From positions 23,571,001 through 23,635,000 of the forward strand of contig JAYKKI010000027.1 of the NCBI GenBank assembly GCA_039881145.1: DNA of 64,000 bases, written 5' to 3'. This document shows positions 47,846-60,071 of this stretch, piece by piece. Source of the stretch: Druceiella hillmani (taxonomy: Eukaryota; Arthropoda; Insecta; Lepidoptera; Hepialidae). The notes beneath the pieces were generated by a model. It made no database searches and had not been told where the DNA came from. It saw only the letters and a list, made by a program, of their open reading frames with translations. A program made the position numbers and the translations under genes. Within the stretch, counting starts at the first letter, position 1; the number at the start of each line of letters is the position of its first letter.

Positions 47846-48598
47846 GACTTGATTTTGAAGCTAAGTTCCCAGAAACATAATTGGGTAATTTGTGAAAACC
47901 TCAAAGTTATTGCTATACTCCTTGGATTGCAGGGTGGCTTTACAAAATATTGTTGTTTTCATTACTTGTGGGACACTCGCAAAACGAAAGATCACTATGT
48001 TAAGAAGAATTACGTATCAACCAGGAAGTAACAACGTTAAGGACCTGCCTTTGGTTGATCTCCGAAAAGTTATCCTATCTCCCTTATACATTAAATTGGG
48101 GTTAATAAACAATTTTGTTAAAGCAATGGACAAAGAAAGTGAAGAATTCTAATACTTGAAGACAGATTTTCCTTAACTTAGTTATGCTAATCTAACAGAA
48201 GGAGTTTTATAGGTCTGCAAATAAGAAAATTGGTTTATCCAAAAATAAAATCAACAATTACTACAAGCATGGAACTCTTTTGTTGCAGTCATCAAGGGCT
48301 TTCTAGGCAATAAAAATCAGACAACTATTAACTTTTAGTAAATGAAATGCTTCAGTCGTGCCGATACTTTGGATGCAGAATGTCGTTCAAAATTAATTTT
48401 CTAAATTGTCATTTACACTTTTTTTCTGATAATCTTGTTGCAGTGAGCGATGAACAAGGTGAGAGGTTCCATCGAAATGTCCAAGCAATAGAAACAAGGT
48501 ACCTAAGCCGTTGGAATCCAGCTATAATGGCAGATTTTTCTTCGTTTCTTAAAGAGAAAGGTTCAACGTTGCATAGGGAAAAGAAAAGTCATTAACCA
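47846..48598 (+). pseudogene. Broken copy of a second multicopy insect protein family
   Basis: Consecutive pieces of one protein lie in different frames. LLGLQGGFTKYCCFHYLWDT (47920-47985) is the family's 'LLG.Q.G.TK.PCFLC.WDSR' motif, with the two Cys shifted. Next come KVILSPLYIKLGLINNFVKA (about 48065-48130), LQIRKL (about 48215) and WNSFVAVIKGFLGN (about 48270-48312). Then come RYFGCRMSFKINFL..HLHFF (48360-48425) and VSDEQGERFHRN...ETRYLSRWNPAIMADF (48445-48540), ending at a natural TAA. Intact relatives, by recall, end 'DEQGERFHQDI..ME.RYQGRW....MADYCW'. At least two frameshifts and several stops kill it. Such genes occur in many copies in insects and are usually labelled uncharacterised, so a mobile-element origin is likely. 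Confidence 0.82.
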
Positions 48599-49329
48599 AA
48601 TAAAACCGTTTTTCTTTGCTCAAAATACTCTTAAAAAGTGATTTTTTTTAAATTAAAGCAATTTTATTAAATTTGGTTATGCTTTGAATTCACATAATTT
48701 TTCAAACAAAATATTTTTTCTGTTTTTTCATTTTTTTAAAGTATCGCTGTATATGTAAATCTAGACCTGTTATAATAAATCCACTTTCGGCTCATAGTTA
48801 TATAAGGCAAATGTAATCAGAAACGAGTAAAATTTCTTTGGTTATATCAAAAAGTTGAAAATTTATTCCTTTGTGTAATAAAATGTACACAATTTTGAAT
48901 CAGCATGGTGTAAAAAATTAAAAAACAAATAACTCAGATTAATACAAAAATCAAGTAATTGTGGAAAGTAAAGACATGAATTTACAAGAGTGAATAATTT
49001 AACAAACAAAAACATATTTCACTTGAATCTTGAAGAGGTGCTTCAAAGAAGGTTGTAGACAATATCATTTGCCACACGATAAATCCAAAAACTATCCTAA
49101 AATTTTTTGATGGAACAAAAAAACACATTTGTCTTGCACATGCTTTGCAGCGCAGCTACGAAAACAAAACTCTTTCGCAATTTACGACCGAAAACAAAAA
49201 AAAACACTGCAGGCAAATAGGTCACTACTGAATCGATCAAACCCCAAGGTAACCCGCCTACAACAAAGAGGAGATCGAAATCAGCTTAACAGCGAACTAT
49301 CACAACAGATAATATTATAGAGGGCCAAT
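48599..49329. other. AT-rich, no supported gene
   Basis: The frame at 49129-49320 (+) begins at TTG and runs up to the next GC island. It is polar and Gln/Asn/Lys-rich with no motif. Confidence 0.5.
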
Positions 49330-49545
49330 GGCTGATGTGCTTCCGTGCTGAGCGGCGCCGTCGCCAGAGTTACCGGCGCTTTTTTGCCTTGATTTATAAC
49401 TGCAATATAGCGCTGGCTGTCGTCTATCTGGCTACGTTATGGCTTTCGCATGTAACTATGGATATTGTGAGTGGTTGACGTGGATATGTGCCGCGTCTTC
49501 GGTAGTGGAGAGCGAGGAAAGTGGGGCATTCGTGATGAGGATTTA
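49330..49545. promoter_or_regulatory. GC-raised island, candidate promoter or enhancer
   Basis: Contains gagggccaatggctgatgtg (a CCAAT word), gagcggcgccgtcgccagag, ttaccggcgcttttttgcc, atatagcgctggctgtcg and gctacgttatggctttcgc. The gatttataac and cgttatggc words fit caudal/Abd-B class cores. It lies 100 bp upstream of the longest ATG frame in the window, which would suit a promoter. That frame is probably not a gene. Confidence 0.33.
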
Positions 49546-49650
49546 TATTATTTTTATGTGTTTCCAGTGATGGCAGTGAGTTTAAAAATGTGATATGCTA
49601 CGTGTAACAAATACGATATATTGATATGAACATCTTGATTAAATAAGGTA

Positions 49651-50028
49651 ATGAAAAAGTGTAGTTGCTGGTATATTCCGTATGCAATAAGATACGATAT
49701 AATTAACACAAAGGAATTACTGGAAAATAATTCATTTCCGTCGATCTGTTTTGAGGAGATGACATGCATATATATAAATAGCTCTTTTTATTTTATATTA
49801 GAATTACGACGATATTCTCAAATCTTGGTAACGAATTTATACCATGATTATGAAATTTGGGAAAAAATGTTTTCTTTCTATGGTCCATGGGTGGTTCGTC
49901 GAATTAAATTCATTCAAAACCAATTAACGTGCTCCAAAATGCGATTGGTTTGCACTATATTATACCTCAGGTCTAAGCTGCACTGTGATATATGCTGCTC
50001 ATTTCAATTAAAATATAGTAATCCTTGA
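49651..50028 (+). CDS. 125-codon ATG frame, probably chance
   Basis: The longest ATG-started frame in the window. The predicted protein is Cys-, Ile-, Leu- and Tyr-rich with no recognisable domain and no clean signal peptide or transmembrane segment. About one frame of this length is expected by chance in 64 kb at this AT content. The only support is its place 100 bp after a GC-raised island. The 71-codon minus-strand frame at 49554-49769 overlaps it. Confidence 0.1.
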   Translation: MKKCSCWYIPYAIRYDIINTKELLENNSFPSICFEEMTCIYINSSFYFILELRRYSQILVTNLYHDYEIWEKMFSFYGPWVVRRIKFIQNQLTCSKMRLVCTILYLRSKLHCDICCSFQLKYSNP

Positions 50029-50999
50029 TTTTTCTTTCAAGTATCGTGATAAAAATGCAACAAAATTTTGTTGCCTGATCTTTTGCGACATTCGATGTAA
50101 ATATATAAAATTCAATTCAAAACATGTCTTGCATATATAATGCAGAAAATTAATTAAAGAGTTATAATAGTAAGATCTGAAATAAAATTAAAAAATTAAT
50201 TTTTATGTTTCCGTATTTCTAAAGAAAAAAAAGTGATTTTTAACACCACTCACGTGCCTATCAATCTGTCGGTTACAGACTAATTTTTCATTTAATTTCC
50301 TGTATAGGATACGAAATCAAATGAAAAACTGACTCATAAAAATTCGATAATTATTTATTGTAGAATTTTATGTAAGATAGTTTCAGAGCTATTGAAAAAA
50401 AATTCACAAACGTTCTTTTAGAATCTGATTTATAGAAAAACTTGATATTCAACAAATTGGTAAATAATATTACTCATTTACATCTCAACAGTTTGCACTC
50501 AAAATTATTCATATGGACATTTTTGGGTAAAAAGAAACTCAACTTTTTTAATTTTTTGCGTCATATAAAACTAACTAAAAGAGCATCTTAGAAAGATACC
50601 ATAACAATTTTTCCAAAATTTTATGTAAGACAATTTTGCAGGTGCTTTTAAAAAAAATATGTTTTTTTCCTTTTTTAAAACTACTACAGACAAAATGAAG
50701 AAAAAACACGTCCATTTCCCCGTTTCTGTAGAAGCGTGAAGTTGGGAAATCCTCAGTAATTGGCATGGGCAGTTTATGAGACAAAGACCGTAATAAAACT
50801 GTTAAAATTATGATATTCAAATAAATATTATAAAAATATTGAAACTTGAAATCAAATACTGCTATATATATAAAATGATTGGTTTCATAATTTATAATAA
50901 CTAACACAGTATAATCATAATAGATATATATTCACTAAAACTAATATAATTGAATAATTTTACATCCTTATTCATTTCATGAAACTCAATCTTCCTTTA
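50029..50999. other. AT-rich, no supported gene
   Basis: Carries a 110-codon minus-strand frame (50575-50907). Its middle (SLSHKLPMPITEDFPTSRF) faintly recalls a transposase region, but I cannot support that. Confidence 0.4.
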
Positions 51000-51410
51000 G
51001 GGAGCGGAAACCTGATTCTTCAGGAAGTTAGTTATACCTTCGGAAGCTAGATAAGCTGGAAATTTGATGCTGGAGATGTTTTTACAGATAGAGGATGAGT
51101 TTATCCTCAAATTTATCCATCTTCGAAGAACTAAAAATAGGGGTAAGAATCTCATCAATAGTTCAATACCGATACTATAGTATTTCGGTCACATTTCTGG
51201 AAACAGGAACTTCCTGGTACGGCTTGCAATGAAAGGCTGAGTGGAAGAAAAAAAAGCTTGAGACCAAGTACCAACATTCTGGATAGGTCTAATCATGTCC
51301 ACATGCACACAAGTTGACATCATGCACACAAGATATCATTGACTGACATAACTTGAGAAACGTTGCAAAAGAGCAAAACTCGTCAAAAATAAAAATCCGC
51401 AACGCATCTC
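51000..51410 (+). pseudogene. Degenerate LINE reverse transcriptase C-terminus, plus strand
   Basis: Broken frames give YFGHISGNRNFLVRLAMKG (about 51180-51240), the 'Y.GH..R...LE.LI..G' block. Then come VEEKKA and the remnant PTFWI of the 'RGR...RW.D' block (about 51240-51285), then remnants resembling the terminal 'A.DR..W' region. Stops replace conserved Arg codons (cga to tga). GC is higher than the flanks. This differs in orientation and subtype from the remnant at 26.6-27.3 kb. It is a 5'-truncated dead copy. Confidence 0.5.
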
Positions 51411-52384
51411 TTTTCCGTGTTTGCCAATTATGAGGCGTGTTAAAACATAATAATTATATCGATCTGAAATATTATACGCAGAAAGGTTAATTCATTGAAA
51501 GGAATTCATCTCACTTTCATAATTTTTTGACAGAGCAGGTACAACTAAAGTTCACTTCCAGTTGTGATTAGTTTAAACAATACAATTTGAATAGTGTTAA
51601 AAAATAGCGTAAATTTTAAGACTATTTATTGATAAACAAATATACATTTATTTGTGAATTTAGATGGGAATGTTAAGTTGTATACATACCATTATTTTAT
51701 ATAGATCCATTTATTGTTTAATAAATTATTGTCAAAATAACTGATCAATTCCAATCGCGTTTGATGTTCATCCATTCACTAGATGTGGGTCGTTCGCTGA
51801 TTTGAATCTATACAAAACCAATTTCCGCGCGAGGGACATTACCAGCGCCAGCCTGAATGTTAGTTTAACCTATTTTTCAAACTAGTTTGTACTATCCTGT
51901 TGTTGAGTAATTTTAATTGATCGAATATTTTATACACAATTCGTGGTGGATTTTTGTTTTTTAAGATTCCATCAGAACCAGTTTCAAGAAAATTCATGAA
52001 AATTTTAAAGTTATTCTGTACAGTAGATAAAAGGCTGGTAAATTCTATTGAATAAAATATTTTATCATGGATCCTTGAATGATCCCAAGTACGAAAAGTA
52101 ATTAGGGGCTTTTTTCGAAATAAAAATTATTTATTAAAACTTGTTGCAAATTCGCGTTGCAGTTACAGTTATAAAATTATTCTAATCACAAAATTTTTGC
52201 GAAACCTCTTTAAAACTCAAATAATTGAAAAGCGGGTATTTAAAGGAACGATTGTAAAATAGATGAGATAAATTTGAAATAATATGATATAAAATTATCA
52301 AAACAAATCATATTTAAGACGAAAAAGATTATTTACGAGCATGTCTAAATTTAATTTTGGAGGAAGAATATTGAAAATTCTATT
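51411..52384. other. AT-rich with a small GC patch
   Basis: A patch at about 51735-51860 (gtgggtcgttcgctgatttg, ttccgcgcgagggacattac, cagcgccagcc) resembles the larger islands. No gene. Confidence 0.45.
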
Positions 52385-52870
52385 AGTAACACATTACCAC
52401 TCGTCACGAAAGACGCACACAAGTTTCATGTTTACACACAACGTTCAACTTACGAACGAGGCTCCACATTTGCACAGCACATCCGCTCGACCATAATCTT
52501 TACATCACACCACGCGCTCCCCTCCGAACTCGTACTCGGATTTATATCTACGTGACAGAATTAGTTGTGTAGTTAAACATATTATTATATGAGTGGCCCA
52601 TTTGCAAGTTTGCCGGTCGAAACTTACTTTCCCGAATTGGGACCTTAATAGATCTTTGTTTAATACGTAATTGTGTATAATACATTAACATGGAGCTCTA
52701 TTACGTAACTTTGTATTGATATAGTAAGTGGCATCGATTGTATTTCGATACAAACTTTCGCCGCTAACTAATGATGTCAAGTGTTTGAACAATTATGAAG
52801 CGGGAATGTTGTTAGGTTTTAGGGCCCGTTTAAGGACTTATTCAGGCTTTAATATTCGAAGTATAATATC
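52385..52870. promoter_or_regulatory. GC-raised double island, candidate regulatory DNA
   Basis: The first part (52385-52560) has accactcgtcacgaaagacg, gaacgaggctccacatttgc and caccacgcgctcccctccg. The second part (52590-52870) has gcaagtttgccggtcgaaac, ctttcgccgctaactaatga and tagggcccgtttaagg, with interspersed homeodomain-like taatt/attaac words. No frame is open across either part. Confidence 0.28.
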
Positions 52871-55800
52871 AAACGTGGATAAAATGGGTATAGAGGGTGT
52901 ATATTAATATTTTACGGGCAGGGCGAGGTTGATCAAACTTTTTTGTTGCTCAAAATGGGTTAATTAAAGGCGATTTTTTTTGCGAATTTTTCAACTGGAA
53001 AATTGAGCGTCCCTGTTGTGTTTAGCGTCATTCGTAAATCAGGATTTTAGTAAGCAGATTAGATATATTAATTAACTTTAAATACATATGCCAAGTTATC
53101 AGTGAAAATTCAATGTCATATAAACATTTCTTCCCTTAATATTCCCTCTAGTATTTTTACCTTCATCAATGTATAACAGTCGTCTAAAAAAGTGTTAAAA
53201 AACGTCTTAGCTATTGATTTCTGAAAATTTATGGAACTAACATGACTCGGTTTGGATTTTTTTATAAAACTAAATCCAAACTTCACGCTTTTGTCTATAT
53301 ATTAGGTACTAACTCGTGTATTTATGTCAGAGGTCCTACGAAAATACTTAAATGACAATTAATAAAAAACTTACTATGTTTTCTTTATCACCTTTGTCTT
53401 TTAACAAAACTTTATATTATTTATGTTAATTATTATTAGTGCTGTAGCTTAAATATAAGAAAAACATTATTTAACAAAACTCATATCTCCAGTGAATTTA
53501 ATAATTCGTTAAATATTAAAAAAAATCGCTGTATCAGTGAAACTAAATATTCAGAAGTCATGGATAATATTTACTGAAGCTTATGATCATCGTTAATATA
53601 TGGAAAATGACTTTTATTTTTGACTAAATATTAAAAATAATAGTAATTTTCCTTGTATTTGTATATTTTTAAATCATTAAAACGAGTTAGCTAAGATTTA
53701 TGAGGGAAATCGGATATATTGGGCATTAGTCATAGCTGCAGTTCTTAACATTTTAGCTCCATGGTCACTCTAAAATTATAATGTTTAACTAAAGCAGATA
53801 TGCATCTTGTTTTGGAAATAAAGGACACGGGGTAGAGAACAACACCCCATGATAAATTTTGCGGCTAAATATAAAATATTACGTTTCGGGGGTAGATAAA
53901 AAAGTATTGAAACCACCTTTATGAAGAAACTTTGAAATATTTTTTAATACTTCTACTTCTTTACTAATAACTGCGATTTAACTGAGATCTCTAATTATTT
54001 TTTAATATTTCGGTGTCTTATAGAAATATGCAAAATTTGCCTATTAATTATTTAAGAGAAAACTTTGTTTATTTCGATAGTCTTCGTAATCACTTAATTG
54101 TATGATTAATAGGCCATTTGTCGTAATTTCCAGCATTTTAACTGTTATATGTGAACCACTAGCATATTTTTCCTATTTTCCATAATTTTTTGGTTATCAC
54201 TGTTACATACTTAATAGTGTCACCATTAATGAATAGTTCAAATGACTCGATTGAAGTATTTGGACCTTTGATGCACTTAAATATGTTGGACAATGTTATG
54301 TTACCGAATGCGAGTTGATAACCATGGATTTTTGGACCATCTATATTTGTCCCGAATAGATGATGAATAATCTTCTGTATTAACTAACGTACAAATACCC
54401 ACGTCCTGAACTTTTTCAAAAGTTTCAAAGACCAATTCTTTATGTTCGTTAGTGATTTATTTGTCAAAAACATACAGATTTTATATTATTTGGAGTTTAA
54501 ATTATATTTATTGCAAATAATTATTTATTCTGATTATCTTTTGACTACTTGAAAGAAGTTATCACTTAAATTTCGGGCCATTTCCCGTATTTAAACTAAA
54601 AAACACAAATGAATAAATAGTTGCAAATTATAAACTATAAGAACTGGTTCTTTTATCTATATAGGTACATGTTACAGCGCCGCACATCCGGTATCCACTA
54701 CTAGTTGCGACGCACAGTGGGCTGAAGCTTTTAATTTTAGTTAACATTTTTTATGGCAATCGATAAAGTTAATTAGCTTAATAAATAGTTGTCCAGTAAT
54801 TTTGTCTGAAAAACAAACGTTTAGTGGAAAAAGTGAAATACTTGTAAATATTGTATGAGAGTAAATACGGTATATTCGGTTTCTCAATTTAAATAAGCCT
54901 TGAGGGGTATTGACTTGATTTTACCTGGGGTTTATTTTATGAGTATTTATATACAATGTGATGTATAAAACACATGTCCCTGGGTGTCTGATATAAGGCA
55001 TAGAAAATGGGAATTTTTTGATAAATCATATTCAGAGTTTACATTATATTATCTACTTAGGGATGAAACACTATATACTTTATGATTGGCATTGTAACAT
55101 TTTGTTGACTGTTACTTTTATTACGTTTATATTCAAGTTCTTCATAATATATAATAATTAAGTACTTGCTGCTTATGAGGCGCAAAAGTTTCATTGAAAT
55201 TTTGTGATTGCTATCAAAATAGATGCGATAGGACGGGATATTAAAATATTTTTTTTAAATCTCACTTCTGGGGTTGTTTTTGCACCCATAATAACAGCTA
55301 AGTCTAGACATTATTTTAAGAACCTCCTGGTGTAAAATTACACTTCCTTTCATAGTCTCCATCCTCCTAACGGAACTACGGATTCGTATAACTCGTGGAA
55401 CGTATCTATTTTAAACAATAATTTTCCATCAACGATTGCTGCATATACCTATTGACCTAACAAAATGAAATAGTACTTTAAATATTAGTAAAGTAATTAC
55501 TTAAAATCATCTTATTTTTACTTCATATTTTCTTGTGAAATTACAGATGAAATGAGAGAACGATGACAGAGATCGTCATAGTTTCATATCTCAATTTCAT
55601 ACCTGAAAAGTAAGAAAACGGAAAACTTTCACTTTTCTGTCAATTGTCAGCTACTGCCATTTTTTTAAAAGTATTTGGCGTTCAAATGGTTAAATTTGGC
55701 ACTATATTAAATTATATTAACCTACATTTATTTCAATAGTTAATACTTTCAATAGTTAATAATAAAGCAACTAAAACTATTTTTTTTAGATGAAACATGC

Positions 55801-55974
55801 ACCCCCTTTCCTTTTCTTTTCGAAACTGGGAAAAAATTGTACAACTACCTTCAATCTCGGTTTTTGAGAAAATTATGACATTTTTACCCTTATGAAAGCT
55901 GTGATTGGCAATATATTAATACTTTTAGATAATCTAATATAATATACCCCTGAATATAGATAATATGTAAATTA
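52871..55974. other. Mostly AT-rich; small GC patch at 54660-54735
   Basis: The patch reads ttacagcgccgcacatccgg and gttgcgacgcacagtgggct. Otherwise there are no frames above 60 codons. A diffuse family D-like stretch may precede 55975. Confidence 0.5.
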
Positions 55975-56035
55975 GTGGGTAATAACCCTCGTAATACGTG
56001 TTCTACTTGTACTGAACTAGCTTTATTTTTCTAAA
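55975..56035 (+). repeat. 3' end fragment of dispersed repeat family D (weak)
   Basis: gtgggtaataaccctcgtaa, tacgtgttctacttgtactg and aactagctttattttt follow the block order of the family D 3' end, with several mismatches. Confidence 0.4.
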
Positions 56036-56648
56036 ATCTACCCTTAAAAATAAAAAAAATTATCGATTAAATACTAGTAGGATCTCCCATGATGAGTATT
56101 TCATACTAATGTGAACAATAGACTTTTAGCATTAATAAAATTACTTGCTATTAAATTTTTATAAACTAATTTATTTGAGATAGTTGAAGAAACATTCCAT
56201 AACTTACTGTTTCGTTAATTATTAATATTAATAAACACCAACAATTAGAGTCATTTCTCTAAGGCACAATATTGTAGTTTCTTTTTTTTGTAATTTCCCT
56301 CTTGTTTGCGAACTTAAGGCTTTATAAATATTATATTATTTTCCGCACACATACAAGCATTCCTGAAGTGCGTAGGAATCGCATGTTGCGTGTGCGTACA
56401 TGTCAAAACGTTGCGTGTTCTCCCAATAGTTTGGATCTACGACGTTCATATGAATTTTGTAATGATAACATTGTAATAACTAATTATAAATATATAATAA
56501 TGAATAATTGAAATATGCAAGAAAAAAAATTATGACACTTTTTGGTAATTTAATTTAAAAAATTTTCATTAACACTGGTTTTTCTTGTTACTACTTATAC
56601 TAAAGTTGATAGGCGGGTTAAGTAAAATTTCCGTTCAGTCCTTTTTGA
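56036..56648. other. AT-rich, no supported gene
   Basis: Only a 69-codon frame at 56302-56511 (+), partly over a slightly GC-raised stretch (about 56340-56460). No motif. Confidence 0.5.
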
Positions 56649-57297
56649 CCTTGAATTCTTATACAATTAGAAGAGTTTTTACAAACTTTTTAAATCGATA
56701 CTTCAGCAGCTATTTTCAGGAAAACTTTTCCAAACCTTTACTTTTTTTTCCTTTTTTGCCTTGAATTCTTATACAATTAGAAGAGTTTTTACAAACTTTT
56801 TAAATCGATACTTCAGTAGCTATTTTCAGGAAAACTTTTCCATACCTTTAATTTTTTTTCCTTTTTTGGCCTTGAATTCTTATACAATTAGAAGAGTTTT
56901 TACAAACTTTTTAAATCGATACTTCAGCAGCTATTTTCAGGAAAACTTTTCCATACCTTTAATTTTTTTTCCTTTTTTGCCTTGAATTCTTATACAATTA
57001 GAAGAGTTTTTACAAATGTTCAAATCAATACTTTAGCAGCTATTTTCAGGAAAACTTTTCCATATCTTCAATTTTTTTTCCTTTTTGGCCTTGAATTCTT
57101 ATACAATTAGAAGAGTTTTAACAAACTTTTCAAATCAATACTTTATCAGCTATTTTCAGGAAAACTTTTCCATATCTTAATTTTATTTCCTTTTTGGCCT
57201 TGAATTCTTATACAATTGGAAGAATTTTTACAAATTTTCAAATGAATGCTTTTGCAGCTATTTTCAGGAGAACGTTTACATATTTTTAAATTTTTTT
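56649..57297 (+). repeat. ~110-bp tandem array, about 6 units
   Basis: Units start at ccttgaattcttatacaatt at 56649, 56759, 56870, 56980, 57089 and 57198. Each has gaagagtttttacaaac, a gcagctattttcaggaaaac block and a T-rich end. The first three are nearly identical, units 4 and 5 share extra changes, and unit 6 is the most diverged and loses the end. Divergence therefore rises along the array. A 74-codon frame crossing two units (56761-56985) is a repeat artefact. Confidence 0.95.
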
Positions 57298-58023
57298 GAA
57301 CATTTCGTCTGTTCCTACCCATAAAACTATATGCCTAAAATAAAACTTCACAGGAGAACTAATTAAAGTTTTAAGCCTTTAAAGAGTTATTGCCGAAAGG
57401 AAAATGAATTTTTTTACTAACTTTAAATGAAATAGTATTCGTTTAGTTTTTTTTATTTAATTTGTTATTGTTTTATTTTCGGCGAAAAATTTCTAGTTGA
57501 ACGTTTGCGTTTTATTTAAAACATTTGAAAACAGTAACTCATGCTTGCCTGTTTATACTTTGGTGGGAAATTGTAAACAACAGTTGTTTCGATAAAAAAT
57601 ATATAATAAATACACAACTTGTTTTAAAATTATTCGGGTTGGTTTATTATAGAGAATATCGTCGTGTACGGGAGAGAAGCAAGTTGATAAATATAACTGT
57701 TTATTGTTTTATATTCGAATAAATTTTGTTTATTATACACATTTTATACAAACAAAGATATGTTTCTTTAGCCAGACATGATTTGCTAAATGAAAACCTT
57801 TTATTTTTGTTTTATAACTTTATTTATATAATGCAATGTTTTCAACTTTTTTTAGTTAAGTTATTTATTTACTGGAAACATAAATAATCGCAAGAAAGAT
57901 GGCATTGTCTAGATAACAGTAACATTAATTTAATCATTTATAACCTTCAACAAATACATCACAATTGGAAATATTAATAAAAAAAAATAATTCTCCGAAA
58001 ATGGAAATTACCTTCAACAACTT
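57298..58023. other. AT-rich, no supported gene
   Basis: A 65-codon plus-strand frame at 57525-57722 has no motif. Nothing else. Confidence 0.55.
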
Positions 58024-58545
58024 AAAAAAAACCTGCCAAGAACGAGTTGAGCTTACATTACGAGGGTTTTGTATACATTTAGGCATTTATGAACATTTAG
58101 CGGTACACAAGACACCTTTTAAACTATTTACACAATTTTAATTTTTTAAAACGAAAATATATTGCCTCCTATATCTTTCATACGCGCATTTTAAGAAAAA
58201 TATTTTGTTTATCTGATATAACAAGAAATTAACTATTTTTCTTTACTTGTGCTATAAGACCTTGTTTTTTTAATTTTAGGACAACGGAAAGTACCTTATG
58301 GGTTCTGATTTATTTGCGAGTGTTAAAATATACAGCATAAATGGCTGTATTTTCAGGTTTTTTTATTGCGGTAACTTAAAAGCTTCATTTTACAGCTTCA
58401 AGGGAACCCAAATCTAAATATTTGATATTCATTTTAACTTGATATATACATGGGTTCCTGAGAAAAAGAATCTTGACGGACAGACGGTCAACGAAGCGAT
58501 CTTTAACGGTTCCTTTTTTGCTTTTGAGGTAAGTAACCCTCAAAA
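58024..58545 (-). repeat. Dispersed repeat family D, near full-length, inverted
   Basis: On minus, from high to low coordinates, it reads cctcaaaagcaaaaaaggaa, gatcgcttcgttgaccgtct, gtccgtcaagattctttttc, aaatgaatatcaaatattta, gtactttccgttgtcc, ttatagcacaagtaaag, then aaaaccctcgtaatgtaagc and aactcgttcttggcaggttt. It shares every block with 5714-6222 at lower identity. It is noncoding, and the minus-strand frame at 58385-58606 is incidental. Confidence 0.72.
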
Positions 58546-59809
58546 CAAATACCACTATCAGTCTTTTTATTAATTCGTTTCGCATTAATCTTTTACAATA
58601 AATCAACAGTACTAATTTTTACTCAATAGTCGTTAAAGCTAATATTACAATCTTCACTATGTTATAAACAAAACAAATGTAACCAAATATTAATAAAAAC
58701 GTAAATGACGGTTATCACGGAAAGCAGATAGATAAGAAAATTTATAATATAATTATATTTTAAACAAGAATAATAAACCTTAAAGATTCCCGTAATAATC
58801 AATTGTACTTATCGATATGCAATCAGTTTTAATTACTAACTCTTTGCAATGGATTACATTTTTTTACGTTACCACAATTGCAAGTAAAATTATCATTGTG
58901 GTTCTTTATAAAAACCAATAGCAAAAGTAATTTCTTAAATAATTGACTGGCATATATATATACGCGAAAAAATATCCTGCTACAATATTGCTTAACGCAA
59001 TCGTCAAACTATAATCAAAAATCCTTGAAACCAAGTTTAGCTAACTGGTTTATGAAGTATAGTAAGGAGGTTGGCATTTTATGGACGGTCGTATATTTTC
59101 TCACATAAAATAAGTAGCCTCTTTTGTCTTTTAATCAAAAGTAGTAATTTTATGCATTTACCTTACCATTTATGCAATATTAACCTTGTGGAAATAAAAC
59201 AGCGCGAGCGGTACAAATTTCAGATCGTTTAGATTGAATTACCAGCACTTTTTAATCGTTTAGCCACATGCTTTTTATAAATATAGGTTATTATATTTAG
59301 TTCGATCTTCTTGAAATGGAGAGGTGTTATTATTTAGGGTATGTTTAATTTTTTGCTAACAATGCTTTAATATCGTCTTATATATTGAACAATATTCTAT
59401 GATATGACAACTTTCTTAAGCTAGTTTAGCATGCTAACTCAGACAGGTTTTTAAAAATAATTCACTATCTATATAGAGTTCTTTAGATTCTTTATGTGTA
59501 CAATGGTTTCAACTTGGCCAAAATTATTAACGTGGAAAATCGCACTTTCCTTCATTGAAGTAGTTATCATTGTAATTGAATTTTGATGAAAGTTTTTCCC
59601 ATACTTTGAACGTTACCTATATCTTTACTGCATTTTCCAATGAACGACTGAATGACTGTCTTATATACATAAAACCTATTCTTAACATTTTTTTTGTAAA
59701 TTGTGTTTTTTTCAATGTAATTAGCACATAGTGCGGATTAAAAATATATTATTAACTTTTAACTTTTCTTTAATTCAAAGTTCACTGCTTTTGTTCCAAA
59801 TTCGAAGCA
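58546..59809. other. AT-rich, no supported gene
   Basis: No frame above 60 codons. A modest CpG patch lies near 59200-59240 (cagcgcgagcggtac). Confidence 0.55.
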
Positions 59810-60071
59810 ATATTTTGCCTCACAATTAAATGAAACTACGTGATGTAGTATTATTTCTATTTTCTTTAAGTTCTTTACCACGACCTAGGTTTCGTTGTAT
59901 TACAAAAAATAATCTTTGCTAATAGCCCACCTGAAGATGTAATACAACGAAACCTAGGTCGTGGTAAAGAACTTAAAGAAAATAGAAATAATACTACATC
60001 ATGTAGTTTTATTTGATTGTGAATAATGAGTTTCTACAAAATTAACGTCAAATATATTCTATATTTTACCT
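59810..60071 (-). mobile_element. Foldback element, copy 3 (inverted)
   Basis: The element spans 59821-60060. In this orientation the palindrome comes first (cacaattaaatgaaactacg ... gtagttttatttgattgtg) and the one-sided segment last (ataatgagtttctacaaaat ... aatatattc). It is the reverse complement of the arrangement in copies 1 and 2. It is flanked by atattttgcct (59810-59820) and atattttacct (60061-60071), an 11-bp target-site duplication with one mismatch. One arm has lost about 30 bp next to the apex, leaving the loop-side piece aataatctttgctaatagcc unpaired. Confidence 0.88.

Noticed and set aside
50575..50907. 110-codon minus-strand frame with a faint piggyBac-like stretch
   Set aside because: The similarity rests on a few residues (LP......F.TS). 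No catalytic Asp context and no terminal repeats are seen.
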